Below, one piece after another: positions 8,577 to 15,826 of a stretch of DNA of 64,000 nucleotides. Positions within the stretch are counted from its first letter, which is position 1; each line of letters opens with the position of its first letter. Source of the DNA: Streptomyces sp. NRRL F-6676 (GTDB lineage Bacteria; Actinomycetota; Actinomycetes; Streptomycetales; Streptomycetaceae); contig NZ_JOHS01000001.1 in assembly GCF_000725625.1 (NCBI RefSeq), positions 310,001 through 374,000 of the forward strand, given 5' to 3'. The translations under genes and the position numbers were made by a program. A model generated the notes under the pieces. That model searched no databases and had not been told where the DNA came from. It saw only the letters and a program-made list of their open reading frames with translations.

Positions 8577-9260
8577 TCAGCCCGTGGGGCGGCCGTGCGC
8601 GGCGATGCCGGTGAGGATGAGGTCGATGCCGGTGAGGAACTCGGCCCGGTCGTCGTGCTCCCGCAGTTGGCCGGCGACGCCGCGCGTGAACGCGTACTCC
8701 TCGGGGTCGAGGGCCGCCCAGTCGTCCGCGACGGAGGCCAGGTACGCCGTCCTGTCCGTCTCCTGCCGGGGCGCCCGGGCGTTGGCGGCGTTCTGGCCCG
8801 CCACGCCGAGGATGTAGTTCCACAGCGCGGAGACGGCGGAGAACTGGGAGGCCGACGGCACCCCGAGCGCCCGCACCTGGCGGCCGAGCTGCTCGAAGAC
8901 CGGCAGCATCGGTGACTGCGACGGCGTGCCGACGAGCTGCGTGCCGACCCACGGGTGGTCGTCGATCGCGTCGAACAGGCCGAGCGCCAGCGCGCGTACC
9001 GCCTCCTGCGGCGTCGCGCCGGGATCGGCACGGACGGAACCGGCGGCGAGCACGGCGTCGGTGGCGGCGGCGAGCAGTTCGGACTTGCCCGCGACGTGCC
9101 AGTAGATCGCCCCGGGCCCCGTCGCCAGCCGCTCGGCCAGCGCGCGGAACGTCAGTCCGCTCTCGCCCACCGTGTCCAGGAGCTCGACCGCGGCGGCGAC
9201 GATGCGCTCCCGGGAGAGCGGTTCCTGCCGGCGTTCCGGACGACGCGTTCTGCTTGCCAT
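8577..9260 (-). CDS. TetR family transcriptional regulator
   Basis: 227 residues. The N-terminal HTH (about residues 15-65, RIVAAAVELLDTVGESGLTF, then LAERLATGPGAIYWHVAGKSELL) is clear, and the C-terminal part resembles TetR_C ligand-binding domains. ATG 9260 was chosen; a second ATG at 9269 is possible. It is divergent from an FAD monooxygenase, and the 134-bp gap holds three copies of one 15-bp palindrome, strong evidence that it autoregulates and represses the monooxygenase. The pair resembles TetR/TetX-type drug-inactivation or aromatic-hydroxylation modules. Confidence 0.93.
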   Translation of the reverse strand: MASRTRRPERRQEPLSRERIVAAAVELLDTVGESGLTFRALAERLATGPGAIYWHVAGKSELLAAATDAVLAAGSVRADPGATPQEAVRALALGLFDAIDDHPWVGTQLVGTPSQSPMLPVFEQLGRQVRALGVPSASQFSAVSALWNYILGVAGQNAANARAPRQETDRTAYLASVADDWAALDPEEYAFTRGVAGQLREHDDRAEFLTGIDLILTGIAAHGRPTG

Positions 9261-9294
9261 GCGGCTCATCCTAAACGGCCGCCGCCGACATCGA

Positions 9295-9364
9295 TGGAAC
9301 GCCATTCCAGCTTGACAGTGCCTGGAACGACGTTCCATCCTAGGTGACTGGAACGCCGTTCCAG
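9295..9364. promoter_or_regulatory. Triple TetR operator array (TGGAACGnCGTTCCA)
   Basis: Three palindromes lie within 70 bp: TGGAACGCCATTCCA (9295-9309), TGGAACGACGTTCCA (9323-9337) and CTGGAACGCCGTTCCAG (9348-9364). All share TGGAA and TTCCA arms. They lie between the divergent TetR and FAD-monooxygenase starts. Centre spacings of 28 and 26 bp could let dimers bind near the same helix face. Confidence 0.88.
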
Positions 9365-9394
9365 AGTCTTCGGTCGGCAGGAAGGAAGAACGCC

Positions 9395-10558
9395 ATGACC
9401 ACCCCCGTCACGATCATCGGCGCGGGGCTCGGCGGGCTGACGCTCGCCCGGGTCCTGCACGTCCACGGCATACCGGCCACGGTCTACGAGGCGGAGGCCT
9501 CGCCCACCGCCCGTACGCAGGGCGGCATGCTCGACATCCACCACCACAACGGGCAGCTCGCCCTGAAGGACGCCGGTCTCTACGACCAGTTCCTCGGTCT
9601 CGTCCACGAGGGCGGCGAGGCGCTGCGCGTGCTCGACAGGCACGGCACCCTGGTCTTCGAGCGGCCCGACGACGGCCATGGCCGGCGGCCCGAGGTGCTC
9701 CGCGGCGCGCTGCGGCAGTTGCTGCTGGACTCGCTGCCCGCCGGCACCGTCCGGTGGGGGCACAAGGTCACCGGGGCCCGCACCCTCGGCGACGGCCGCC
9801 ACGAGGTCACCTTCGCCGACGGCACGGCCGTCACCACCGGACTGCTGGTCGGCGCGGACGGCGCCTGGTCACGCGTTCGCCCGCTGCTGTCCGGGGCGCG
9901 GCCCGAGTACGCCGGCGCCGTCTTCGTCGAGACCTATCTTTTCGACAGCGACGAGCGCCATCCCGCGAGCGCCGAGGCGGTCGGCGGCGGCTCCCTGTTC
10001 GCGCTCGCTCCCGGAAAGGGGATCACCGCCCACCGGGAGCCCGGCGGGGTCCTGCACACCTACGTCCAACTGGCCCGGGAACGGGAGTGGATCGACGCCG
10101 TCGACCTCACCGACACCGGCGCGGCAACGGCCCGGATCGCCAAGGAGTTCGAGGGCTGGGCGCCGGAGCTCACGGCGCTGCTCACCGACGGCGAGACCGC
10201 ACCGGTCGTACGGATCCTGCACACGCTGCCCGACGAGCACCGCTGGGAGCGGGTCCCGGGCGTCACCCTGCTCGGCGACGCCGCCCACCTCATGCCGCCC
10301 TCGGGCGAGGGCGCCAACCTCGCCATGTTCGACGGCGCGGAACTCGGCAAGGCCCTCGCCGCCCACCCCGACGACCCCGAGGCCGCGCTCGCCGCCTACG
10401 AGGGAGCCCTGTTCCCCCGCAGCGCCGCCCACGCCGCCGAGGCGGCCGAACTGCTCCCCCTGCTCCTCGACGACAACGCCCCGTACAGCCTCGTCGAGAT
10501 GTTCACCGGCGCCCCAGGCGAGGCCGACCGCCCGGAATCCGGCTCACCGCGCGGCTGA
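9395..10558 (+). CDS. FAD-dependent monooxygenase (TetX/PHBH-like)
   Basis: 387 residues. The N-terminal Rossmann motif IIGAGLGGLTLARVL binds FAD. The conserved ribityl-binding motif GDAAHLMPPSGEGANLAMFDG occurs around residue 295, and a DG motif (GLLVGADGAWSRVR) around residue 150. This is the class A flavoprotein hydroxylase fold, closest in layout to tetracycline-modifying TetX-type enzymes. ATG 9395 follows a GGAAGGA site. Control by the divergent TetR protein is likely. The substrate is unknown; drug detoxification or oxidation of an aromatic compound are both plausible. Confidence 0.9.
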   Translation: MTTPVTIIGAGLGGLTLARVLHVHGIPATVYEAEASPTARTQGGMLDIHHHNGQLALKDAGLYDQFLGLVHEGGEALRVLDRHGTLVFERPDDGHGRRPEVLRGALRQLLLDSLPAGTVRWGHKVTGARTLGDGRHEVTFADGTAVTTGLLVGADGAWSRVRPLLSGARPEYAGAVFVETYLFDSDERHPASAEAVGGGSLFALAPGKGITAHREPGGVLHTYVQLAREREWIDAVDLTDTGAATARIAKEFEGWAPELTALLTDGETAPVVRILHTLPDEHRWERVPGVTLLGDAAHLMPPSGEGANLAMFDGAELGKALAAHPDDPEAALAAYEGALFPRSAAHAAEAAELLPLLLDDNAPYSLVEMFTGAPGEADRPESGSPRG

Positions 10559-10621
10559 GCCGGGGCCGTTCCCGGGCGTGGGGCGGGACGGGCCGTCGCT
10601 CGCCCACCGGCCCGGCGCACG

Positions 10622-10801
10622 GTGATTCGCCGGGCCGCCGTCGGGACGCACAGCGGCCCGGTGACCCAGGCCCTGCGGCACCACGCCGCCTCCCCGGTGG
10701 CGGTCGTCCCTAGCGCCGAACGACCCGCCCATGAAGGGACGTTCAGCCCGTCGCCAGGACCATCGGCACCCTGCGCGGCCCGGCACGCCCCGGGAGAGTG
10801 A
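10622..10801 (+). pseudogene. Universal stress protein remnant (C-terminal end only)
   Basis: A 59-codon open stretch reads VIRRAAVGTHSGPVTQALRHH, then AASPVAVVPS. This matches the C-terminal signature of universal stress proteins (compare VHIGAVTHAVMHHATAPVAVV in the intact protein encoded nearby). The N-terminal 80% of a Usp domain is absent, so this is a decayed gene or a duplication scar. It also contains a DevR/OsdR-like palindrome at 10736-10749. Confidence 0.7.
10736..10749. promoter_or_regulatory. DevR/OsdR-like palindrome upstream of the DoxX gene
   Basis: GGGACGTTCAGCCC, about 105 bp upstream of the DoxX-like gene. It is nearly the reverse complement of the site upstream of pflB (GGGCCGAACGTCCC). 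The assignment to an OsdR/DevR-type response regulator is inferred from gene content, not shown. Confidence 0.45.
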
Positions 10802-10853
10802 GCGGTGTCAGGAACGAACGGAACGTCACCGGCGTAACCAAGGAGTCACCACC

Positions 10854-11483
10854 ATGGCCGTCCACCAGCACACGAACCCGAAGGCCGGGTTCCACCTGCC
10901 GTCCCTGCACAGGAACCGGACCACCTCCGCCCCCGAGTCCGCCGCGTCGGCACACACGGACACGCACACCGTCCGGGCCCACGTGTTCGCCTCGGCCCGG
11001 GTGCTGATGGGCTTCGTCTTCCTGTGGGCCTTCCTCGACAAGACCTTCGGCCTCGGCTACGCCACCCAGTCCGGCAAGGGCTGGATCGACGGCGGCTCGC
11101 CCACCAAGGGATTCCTCGGTTCGGTCGCCGTCGGACCGATGCAGTCCACGTTCCACTCCTGGGCCGGAGCCGGCTGGGCGGACTGGCTGTTCATGCTCGG
11201 CCTGCTCGGTATCGGACTCGCCCTGACCGCCGGGGTGGCGCTGCGCCTGACGGCCCTCGCGGGCACCGTGATGATGGCGCTGATGTGGATGGCCGAGTGG
11301 CCACCCGCCCAGCACCTGTCGAACGGCGCGCCGAGCATGTCGACGAATCCGTTCGCCGACTACCACCTCGTCTACGCCGTGGTGCTCATCGCCCTCGCGG
11401 CGGTCTCCGCCGGCGACGCCCTGGGCCTGGGACGGCTGTGGACCAAGCTCCCCCTCGTCCGCGACCACAAGTGGCTGCGCTGA
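10854..11483 (+). CDS. DoxX-like membrane protein of the stress island
   Basis: 209-residue integral membrane protein. After a hydrophilic N-terminus of about 45 residues come about four hydrophobic segments (VLMGFVFLWAFLDKTFGL, WLFMLGLLGIGLALTAG, LAGTVMMALMWMAEW, LVYAVVLIALAAVSAG), the DoxX/thiosulfate:quinone oxidoreductase subunit pattern. ATG 10854 is preceded by a good AAGGAG. It lies in an island with universal stress protein, alcohol dehydrogenase and pyruvate formate-lyase genes, so a role in electron transfer or redox stress under low oxygen is inferred. Two strong hairpins follow its stop codon, so it is probably transcribed alone. Confidence 0.82.
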   Translation: MAVHQHTNPKAGFHLPSLHRNRTTSAPESAASAHTDTHTVRAHVFASARVLMGFVFLWAFLDKTFGLGYATQSGKGWIDGGSPTKGFLGSVAVGPMQSTFHSWAGAGWADWLFMLGLLGIGLALTAGVALRLTALAGTVMMALMWMAEWPPAQHLSNGAPSMSTNPFADYHLVYAVVLIALAAVSAGDALGLGRLWTKLPLVRDHKWLR

Positions 11484-11491
11484 ACGTCCCC

Positions 11492-11525
11492 GATGCGGTG
11501 GGCCCGCCGACGGGCCCACCGCATC
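11492..11525. terminator. Hairpin terminator after the DoxX gene
   Basis: Perfect 14-bp arms (GATGCGGTGGGCCC and its complement) with a 6-nt loop start 9 bp after the DoxX stop codon. There is no clear U-tract, as is common for Streptomyces terminators. Confidence 0.8.
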
Positions 11526-11545
11526 CGTCCGTTCCAGGGTCCCGC

Positions 11546-11586
11546 GTCCCCGTCGGGGACCGGGACCACCGGTCCCCGACGGGGAC
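11546..11586. terminator. Second inverted repeat with 18-bp arms
   Basis: The arms GTCCCCGTCGGGGACCGG (11546-11563) and its perfect complement (11569-11586) flank a 5-nt loop. It may back up the preceding terminator. Its right arm overlaps an OsdR-like palindrome (11582-11595), so it could also be a complex regulatory site for the following usp gene. Confidence 0.65.
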
Positions 11587-11595
11587 CATCGGCCC
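11582..11595. promoter_or_regulatory. DevR/OsdR-like palindrome upstream of usp
   Basis: GGGACCATCGGCCC, with a second related palindrome GGGACCACCGGTCCC at 11562-11576. It is 100 bp upstream of the usp start. The sequence TGCTTGAAGTGCGGCAAGGA begins 25 bp after it and recurs upstream of the small Usp-like gene at 19079. Confidence 0.5.
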
Positions 11596-11695
11596 TGCCC
11601 CGGCCGGCCGCCGCCCGACATGCTTGAAGTGCGGCAAGGAGCACGACGCACAGACCGCGGAGACACAGGACTCGAGCACGCAGGAGGTGGGCTCC

Positions 11696-12601
11696 ATGCC
11701 CGGAACGATCGCCGTGGGACTCGACGGATCGCCCGAAAGCCGTGCCGCGGCGGAATGGGCCGTCCGTGAGGCGGCGCTGCGCGGTGCGGCGGTGAAGCTG
11801 GTCCACGTGTGGCAGCAGGTACCGGAGCCGATCGCGCAGGCACCGCTCCTCGGAGCCGAGACGCACCAGCACTGGACCGAGCGGATCCCCCGTGAGGCGG
11901 CCGAGGAGCTGGCGCTGCTCCACCCCGGGGTCGAGGTGACCACCGAGCAGCGCGGGGGCCATCCGGCCGAGGTACTGCCGGACCTGGCCGAGGGAGCTGA
12001 ACTGCTCGTCCTCGGCTCCCGCGCGTTGAGCGGCATCGGCGGCTTCCTGGTCGGTTCCGTCGGCCAGGCCGTGGTCGCCCGTACCGACGTGCCCGTCGTG
12101 CTGGTCCGGGCGGGTGAGCAGGCCGTCGACGAGCACCTCAAGGACCCGGTCGGCATCCCCTCCGCGGCCACCGCCTTCCGGCCCGTCGTGCTGGGCCTGG
12201 ACACCGGGAGCCCCGACGACGAGGTGCTCGCCTTCGCCTTCGAGGAGGCCCTGCGGCGCGCGGCCACGCTGACCGTCGTCCAGGGCTGGAACCTGCCGTC
12301 CTCCTACGCCTACACCATGGCCGGCGGCTACGACCCCCGTGAGGATCTCGCCCGTGCGCAGGCCGAGGCACTCACCGAGGCACTGCTGCCCTGGCGGAAG
12401 AAGTACCCGGACGTCGAGGTGACCGAGCTGTCCCGCATCGGCAGCCCCGCGAGTCACCTGATCGACGCCTCCCACGACGCCTCGCTCGTCGTCGTCGGCC
12501 GCCGCATCCGCCGCGGCACGTTCGGCGTGCACATCGGAGCCGTCACCCACGCGGTCATGCACCACGCCACCGCCCCCGTCGCCGTCGTCGCCCACCACTG
12601 A
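11696..12601 (+). CDS. Tandem-domain universal stress protein
   Basis: 301 residues with two Usp (UspA-like) domains. Domain 1 (about 1-145) starts IAVGLDGSPESRAAAEWAVREAA and ends GFLVGSVGQAVVARTDVPVVLV. Domain 2 (about 160-300) starts VVLGLDTGSPDDEV and ends FGVHIGAVTHAVMHHATAPV. Nucleotide-binding G-type motifs (GSVGQ, GAVTH) are present in both. ATG 11696 follows a near-perfect AGGAGGTG site. Such two-domain Usps are abundant in dormancy islands of Streptomyces and in the DosR regulon of Mycobacterium. It probably senses or buffers ATP during hypoxia. The downstream adh gene is 33 bp away and probably co-transcribed. Confidence 0.93.
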   Translation: MPGTIAVGLDGSPESRAAAEWAVREAALRGAAVKLVHVWQQVPEPIAQAPLLGAETHQHWTERIPREAAEELALLHPGVEVTTEQRGGHPAEVLPDLAEGAELLVLGSRALSGIGGFLVGSVGQAVVARTDVPVVLVRAGEQAVDEHLKDPVGIPSAATAFRPVVLGLDTGSPDDEVLAFAFEEALRRAATLTVVQGWNLPSSYAYTMAGGYDPREDLARAQAEALTEALLPWRKKYPDVEVTELSRIGSPASHLIDASHDASLVVVGRRIRRGTFGVHIGAVTHAVMHHATAPVAVVAHH

Positions 12602-12634
12602 CCCGTCCGGACCGGACAAGAAGGGAAGAGAGCC

Positions 12635-13657
12635 ATGAAGGCAGCGGTCGTGAAGGAGTTCGGGGCACCTCTGGTCGTCGAGGAGCGCCCCGACCCCGAG
12701 CCGGGTCCGGGGCAGGTGCGCGTCCGTCTCGAGGCCTCCGGGCTGTGCCACACGGACATCCACGCCGCACACGGGGATTGGCCGGTCAGGCCGACACCGC
12801 CGTTCGTGCCGGGGCACGAGGGTGTCGGTCTGGTGGAGAAGCTCGGCGACGGCGTCAGCCACCTGTCGGTGGGACAGCGTGTCGCCGTGCCGTGGCTGGG
12901 CAGTGCCTGCGGGCGGTGCGAGCACTGCCTCTCCGGCTGGGAGACGCTGTGCGAGAGCCAGGTCAACACCGGCTACGGCTGCGACGGCGGGTACGCCGAG
13001 AAGATGCTCGCCCGCGCCGACTTCGCCCAGCTCGTGCCCGAGGGCGTCAGCGCCCTCGACGCCGCCCCGCTGACCTGTGCGGGCGTCACCACGTACAAGG
13101 CGCTGAAGGTCGCGGGCGTCGGCCCCGCGCAGCTTGTCGCCATCTCGGGGGTGGGCGGACTCGGCCACCTGGCGGTGCAGTACGCGAAGATCGCCGGCGC
13201 CACCGTCGCCGCCATCGACGTCACCGACGACAAGCTCGAACTCGCCCGGGAACTGGGCGCGGACATCCTCATCGACGCCCGCACACAGGACGCCGGCGCC
13301 GAGCTGAAGCGGCACGGCGGCGCGCATGCCGCGCTCGCCCTGGCGGTGAACCCCGCCGCCTTCGCGGCCGTCAACGCCGGTCTCCGACGCGGCGGCAAGC
13401 TGGTCATGGTGGCCCTGCCCGCGCACGGCACCCTCGAGGTACCGATCTTCGACACGGTGCTGAACGGCACCTCCGTGATCGGCTCCATCGTCGGCACCCG
13501 GCAGGACCTCGCCGAGGTCTTCCGGCTGCACGCCGCCGGCCGTACGAGGGTCATCCGCGAGACCCGCCCGCTCACCGCGGTCAACGACTCCATCGCCGAG
13601 GTCCTGCGCGGTGAGATCAAGGCCCGCATCGTCTTCGACCTCGGCGCGGAGGGCTGA
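12635..13657 (+). CDS. Zinc-dependent alcohol dehydrogenase (AdhP type)
   Basis: 340 residues, standard MDR length. Catalytic zinc ligands are visible in GLCHTDIHAAHG (Cys) and PGHEGVG (His). Structural zinc cysteines are in ACGRCEHCLSGWETLC. The NAD-binding Rossmann motif is ISGVGGLGHLAVQYAK, and AIDVTDDKLELA has the Asp typical of NAD specificity. ATG 12635 follows AAGGGAAGAG. It probably reduces acetaldehyde to ethanol (or the reverse), regenerating NAD during oxygen limitation, which fits the neighbouring pyruvate formate-lyase. Confidence 0.94.
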   Translation: MKAAVVKEFGAPLVVEERPDPEPGPGQVRVRLEASGLCHTDIHAAHGDWPVRPTPPFVPGHEGVGLVEKLGDGVSHLSVGQRVAVPWLGSACGRCEHCLSGWETLCESQVNTGYGCDGGYAEKMLARADFAQLVPEGVSALDAAPLTCAGVTTYKALKVAGVGPAQLVAISGVGGLGHLAVQYAKIAGATVAAIDVTDDKLELARELGADILIDARTQDAGAELKRHGGAHAALALAVNPAAFAAVNAGLRRGGKLVMVALPAHGTLEVPIFDTVLNGTSVIGSIVGTRQDLAEVFRLHAAGRTRVIRETRPLTAVNDSIAEVLRGEIKARIVFDLGAEG

Positions 13658-13677
13658 GGACGGCGCCGCCGACCCCG

Positions 13678-14050
13678 GTGGTCGGCGGCGACGGCTCCGC
13701 GCCCGGCCTGCGGGCCGTCGACCGGGCGGCCGACGAGGCCGCCCTGCGGCGCCTCCCGCGAGGCGCCCTGCGGGGCATCCCGCCGCGGACCTCCTCCGCG
13801 CCGCCGCCGCGCTACGGGCCGGGCGCCGCCGGACCGGCCTCCGCCGCACCACCGCGGTCGTGCCCGAGGAACCCGCGTACACCCTGATCCACGAGAGCCG
13901 CGACGCCGCGGCCGTCGTCGTCGGCACGGCCGACACACCGACACCCGCGCTGCGCTTCGCCTACGAGGAGGCGCGACTGCGGCAGGCACTGCGCACCGCG
14001 GTACGTGCCCGGCGGTGCCCCTCGCACGGCACTGCCGACCACCCGCCGCT
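13678..14050 (+). pseudogene. Degenerate universal stress protein
   Basis: The start reads VGGDGSAPGLRAVDRAADEAALR, a typical Usp N-terminus. After about 35 codons the similarity moves to another frame (PEEPAYTLIHESRDAAAVVVGT, then ALRFAYEEARLRQALRTA), with much of both domains missing. At least one frameshift and internal deletions are implied. It directly follows the alcohol dehydrogenase gene and was probably a two-domain Usp once co-transcribed with it. Confidence 0.7.
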
Positions 14051-14084
14051 CGCGGGCGGGCCCGAGCGGCTGCACGCGGAGCGG

Positions 14085-14159
14085 GCGGCCCGTCTGTTCC
14101 CGCGTCAGGGCCTCGTAGTCGGCAAGCGCCTTCAGCCCGGCCGTGACCAGGCGGTCCAT
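14085..14159 (-). pseudogene. Possible remnant of the adhE N-terminus
   Basis: On the minus strand an ATG opens MDRLVTAGLKALADYEALTR followed by EQ. This fits the N-terminal helix of bifunctional acetaldehyde/alcohol dehydrogenases (pattern D-LV--GLKAL---..L-QEQ-D). The similarity stops after about 24 codons and the frame then turns Arg/Gly-rich and runs into the Usp remnant. AdhE would fit functionally with PflB. The match is short, so this is tentative. Confidence 0.35.
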
Positions 14160-14294
14160 GGCGACGTGGGAGCGGCTTGGCCGGCGGAGCCTGCGTCCCC
14201 GTCCGCTCTCACGCGGACTCCGCGGACTCCGCAGGCACCGGAGGACCCCTCCCTGCCCCCCCGGCCCGGGCCGGACAGGGACCCCCGGTCCTCC

Positions 14295-14903
14295 TCAGTC
14301 GTCGACGTCGAAGGTCAGGCCGTTCACCACCCCGACCACCCCCTCCAGCAGCCACACCGCGTGGACGGCCTCCGGTATGCGGCTCCGCAGCTCCACGCGG
14401 CCGTCGAGGGCGACCACTCCGTCGCGGACCGAGACGGACACGTCTCCGCGCCTCAGCCCCAGGCGGCCGACGAGCACTTCCTCGGTCACCTGGCGTCCGA
14501 TGTCGTCGTCCGTCCGCAGGAAGATCCGCAGCAGGTCCCGGCGGGTCGCGATGCCTATGAGACGGTCCTCCTCGTCGATCACGAGGAGCCGCTCGACACC
14601 ACGGCGTTCCATCAGCCGTGCCGCGTCCGCAACGGTCCCTTCGGGGTGCACGGTGACGGCCGGTGTGGACATCAGGTCCTGCGCGGTGACGGCGTCGGCC
14701 GGGTCCTCTCTCGGCCGGCTCGCCCGGGCGCGCGCCAGATCGGTGCCCGAGAGCACACCGACCACTTTGTCGTCCTCGTCGACCACGGGAAGTCCGCCGA
14801 CGCGGTGGCGGTCGAGCAGTCGGACGAGCTCCTCGAAGGGCGTCGTCCGCCGGGCCTGGACGACGTCAGTGGTCATCACCTGACCGACGATGTGGGAAGT
14901 CAT
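14295..14903 (-). CDS. CBS-domain protein with C-terminal BON domain
   Basis: 202 residues. CBS 1 spans about residues 8-60 (VMTTDVVQARRTTPFEELVRLL, GLPVVDEDDKVVGVLSGTDL) and CBS 2 about 78-130 (LMSTPAVTVHPEGTVADAARLM, RLLVIDEEDRLIGIATRRDLL). A BON domain at about 140-200 contains VRDGVVALDGRVELRSRIPEAV. CBS pairs bind adenine nucleotides, so this is probably an energy-state sensor. It lies 18 bp downstream of the HPF-like gene on the same strand and is probably its operon partner. CBS-BON proteins are typical members of actinobacterial dormancy regulons. Confidence 0.93.
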   Translation of the reverse strand: MTSHIVGQVMTTDVVQARRTTPFEELVRLLDRHRVGGLPVVDEDDKVVGVLSGTDLARARASRPREDPADAVTAQDLMSTPAVTVHPEGTVADAARLMERRGVERLLVIDEEDRLIGIATRRDLLRIFLRTDDDIGRQVTEEVLVGRLGLRRGDVSVSVRDGVVALDGRVELRSRIPEAVHAVWLLEGVVGVVNGLTFDVDD

Positions 14904-14921
14904 GACGGGCCGGTGACCTCT

Positions 14922-15305
14922 CTACTGCTCGGGGCCGCCGCGCCAGGGCGGGGGCGTGGCGGCCCCGCGCGCCTCCTGGGCGTGGTGCGCGGTGCGCCGG
15001 GTCCGCTCCCGCAGGCGGTCGTGGAGGCGGTCGGCGAGTTCCCGGGCGCTCGCCCCGCGCACGCGGACGACGACGAGGTCGCCACCCATCCGGATCTCGG
15101 CGCCGGCCGACCACGGCAGCTCCCCGTGGTGCGCCGCGGCCCTGACGATCCGCACCTCACCGCTCGCGGGCGGCAGCCCCGGCCGGTCCAGCGCGGTGCC
15201 GACCTTCTCGCGGAGGTACGCCAGCGCCTCCTCGTCCACCTCGCCGTCGGCCCGTACCCGCACAGTGCCGGCGCCGCCGCGGATGCCGATGTCCTTGGCA
15301 GTCAT
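14922..15305 (-). CDS. Short HPF/RaiA-like ribosome-associated protein
   Basis: 127 residues. VRVRADGEVDEEALAYLREKV near the start and ASARELADRLHDRLRERTRR near residue 90 fit the beta-alpha-beta-beta-beta-alpha plan of hibernation-promoting-factor N-terminal domains (GEV---A--Y---K, then -M-EA-D-L--RL). The long-form C-terminal dimerisation domain is absent; the tail instead is Pro/Gly-rich (ATPPPWRGGPEQ). ATG 15305 is preceded by AAGGAG at 8-bp spacing. The role inferred is ribosome protection in dormancy, in an operon with the CBS-BON gene. The family assignment rests on pattern only. Confidence 0.6.
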   Translation of the reverse strand: MTAKDIGIRGGAGTVRVRADGEVDEEALAYLREKVGTALDRPGLPPASGEVRIVRAAAHHGELPWSAGAEIRMGGDLVVVRVRGASARELADRLHDRLRERTRRTAHHAQEARGAATPPPWRGGPEQ

Positions 15306-15507
15306 GTGCTCCACTCCTTGTGGTCGTTCCGTGTCACCGCAAGCCTTGCCGTCGGGGCGGCACCGGTCGCGGGCCGGACGGCCCCCGCCCGGTGCCGAGG
15401 GTCCCCTTCACCTGAAGTCGCCGCCGTCCGCCCGTTCCAGGGCGGCCCGCCCGGCCTCCGGGCGGGCGACCGGCACCCGCGGCGGCGAGCAGGAGACGTA
15501 GTCCGGA

Positions 15508-15790
15508 CCGGTGGCGTGGCTGGAAGAGGTGCGCGGAGTCGGGATCGCCGCCGTGCCCGCCCTGGTGCACGCGGCACGGGGCGCCGGCCTCCTGGTGGTG
15601 GGCCGTCGCACGACCGGCCGCGGCACCGGGGGCCACACACGGGCCCGGTCACGCACGCCGCCCTGCACCACGCCGGCTGCCCCGGGGCAGTGGTCCCAAA
15701 GAGGGCCGAACGTCCCGCCCGGCCGGGACCACAGGGACGGGGGGATGCCCTGTCCGGCACTCCTCCCCTCCCGTGCGCGGGACGAGCATC
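15508..15790 (+). pseudogene. Frameshifted universal stress protein remnant
   Basis: [20 protein letters not shown] is the conserved pre-C-terminal segment of Usp domains. After GTGGHT the reading frame shifts, and the expected end ([20 protein letters not shown]) continues in another frame. The N-terminal part is not recognisable in 15306-15500. An OsdR-like box for pflB lies inside this remnant. Confidence 0.7.
15703..15716. promoter_or_regulatory. DevR/OsdR-like palindrome upstream of pflB
   Basis: GGGCCGAACGTCCC, about 110 bp upstream of the pflB start. The GGGCCG/CGTCCC arms resemble those of the sites upstream of the DoxX and usp genes. Confidence 0.5.
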
Positions 15791-15826
15791 GAAGGAGAAG
15801 GGCAGGACCCTACGAGAGGACATGTG

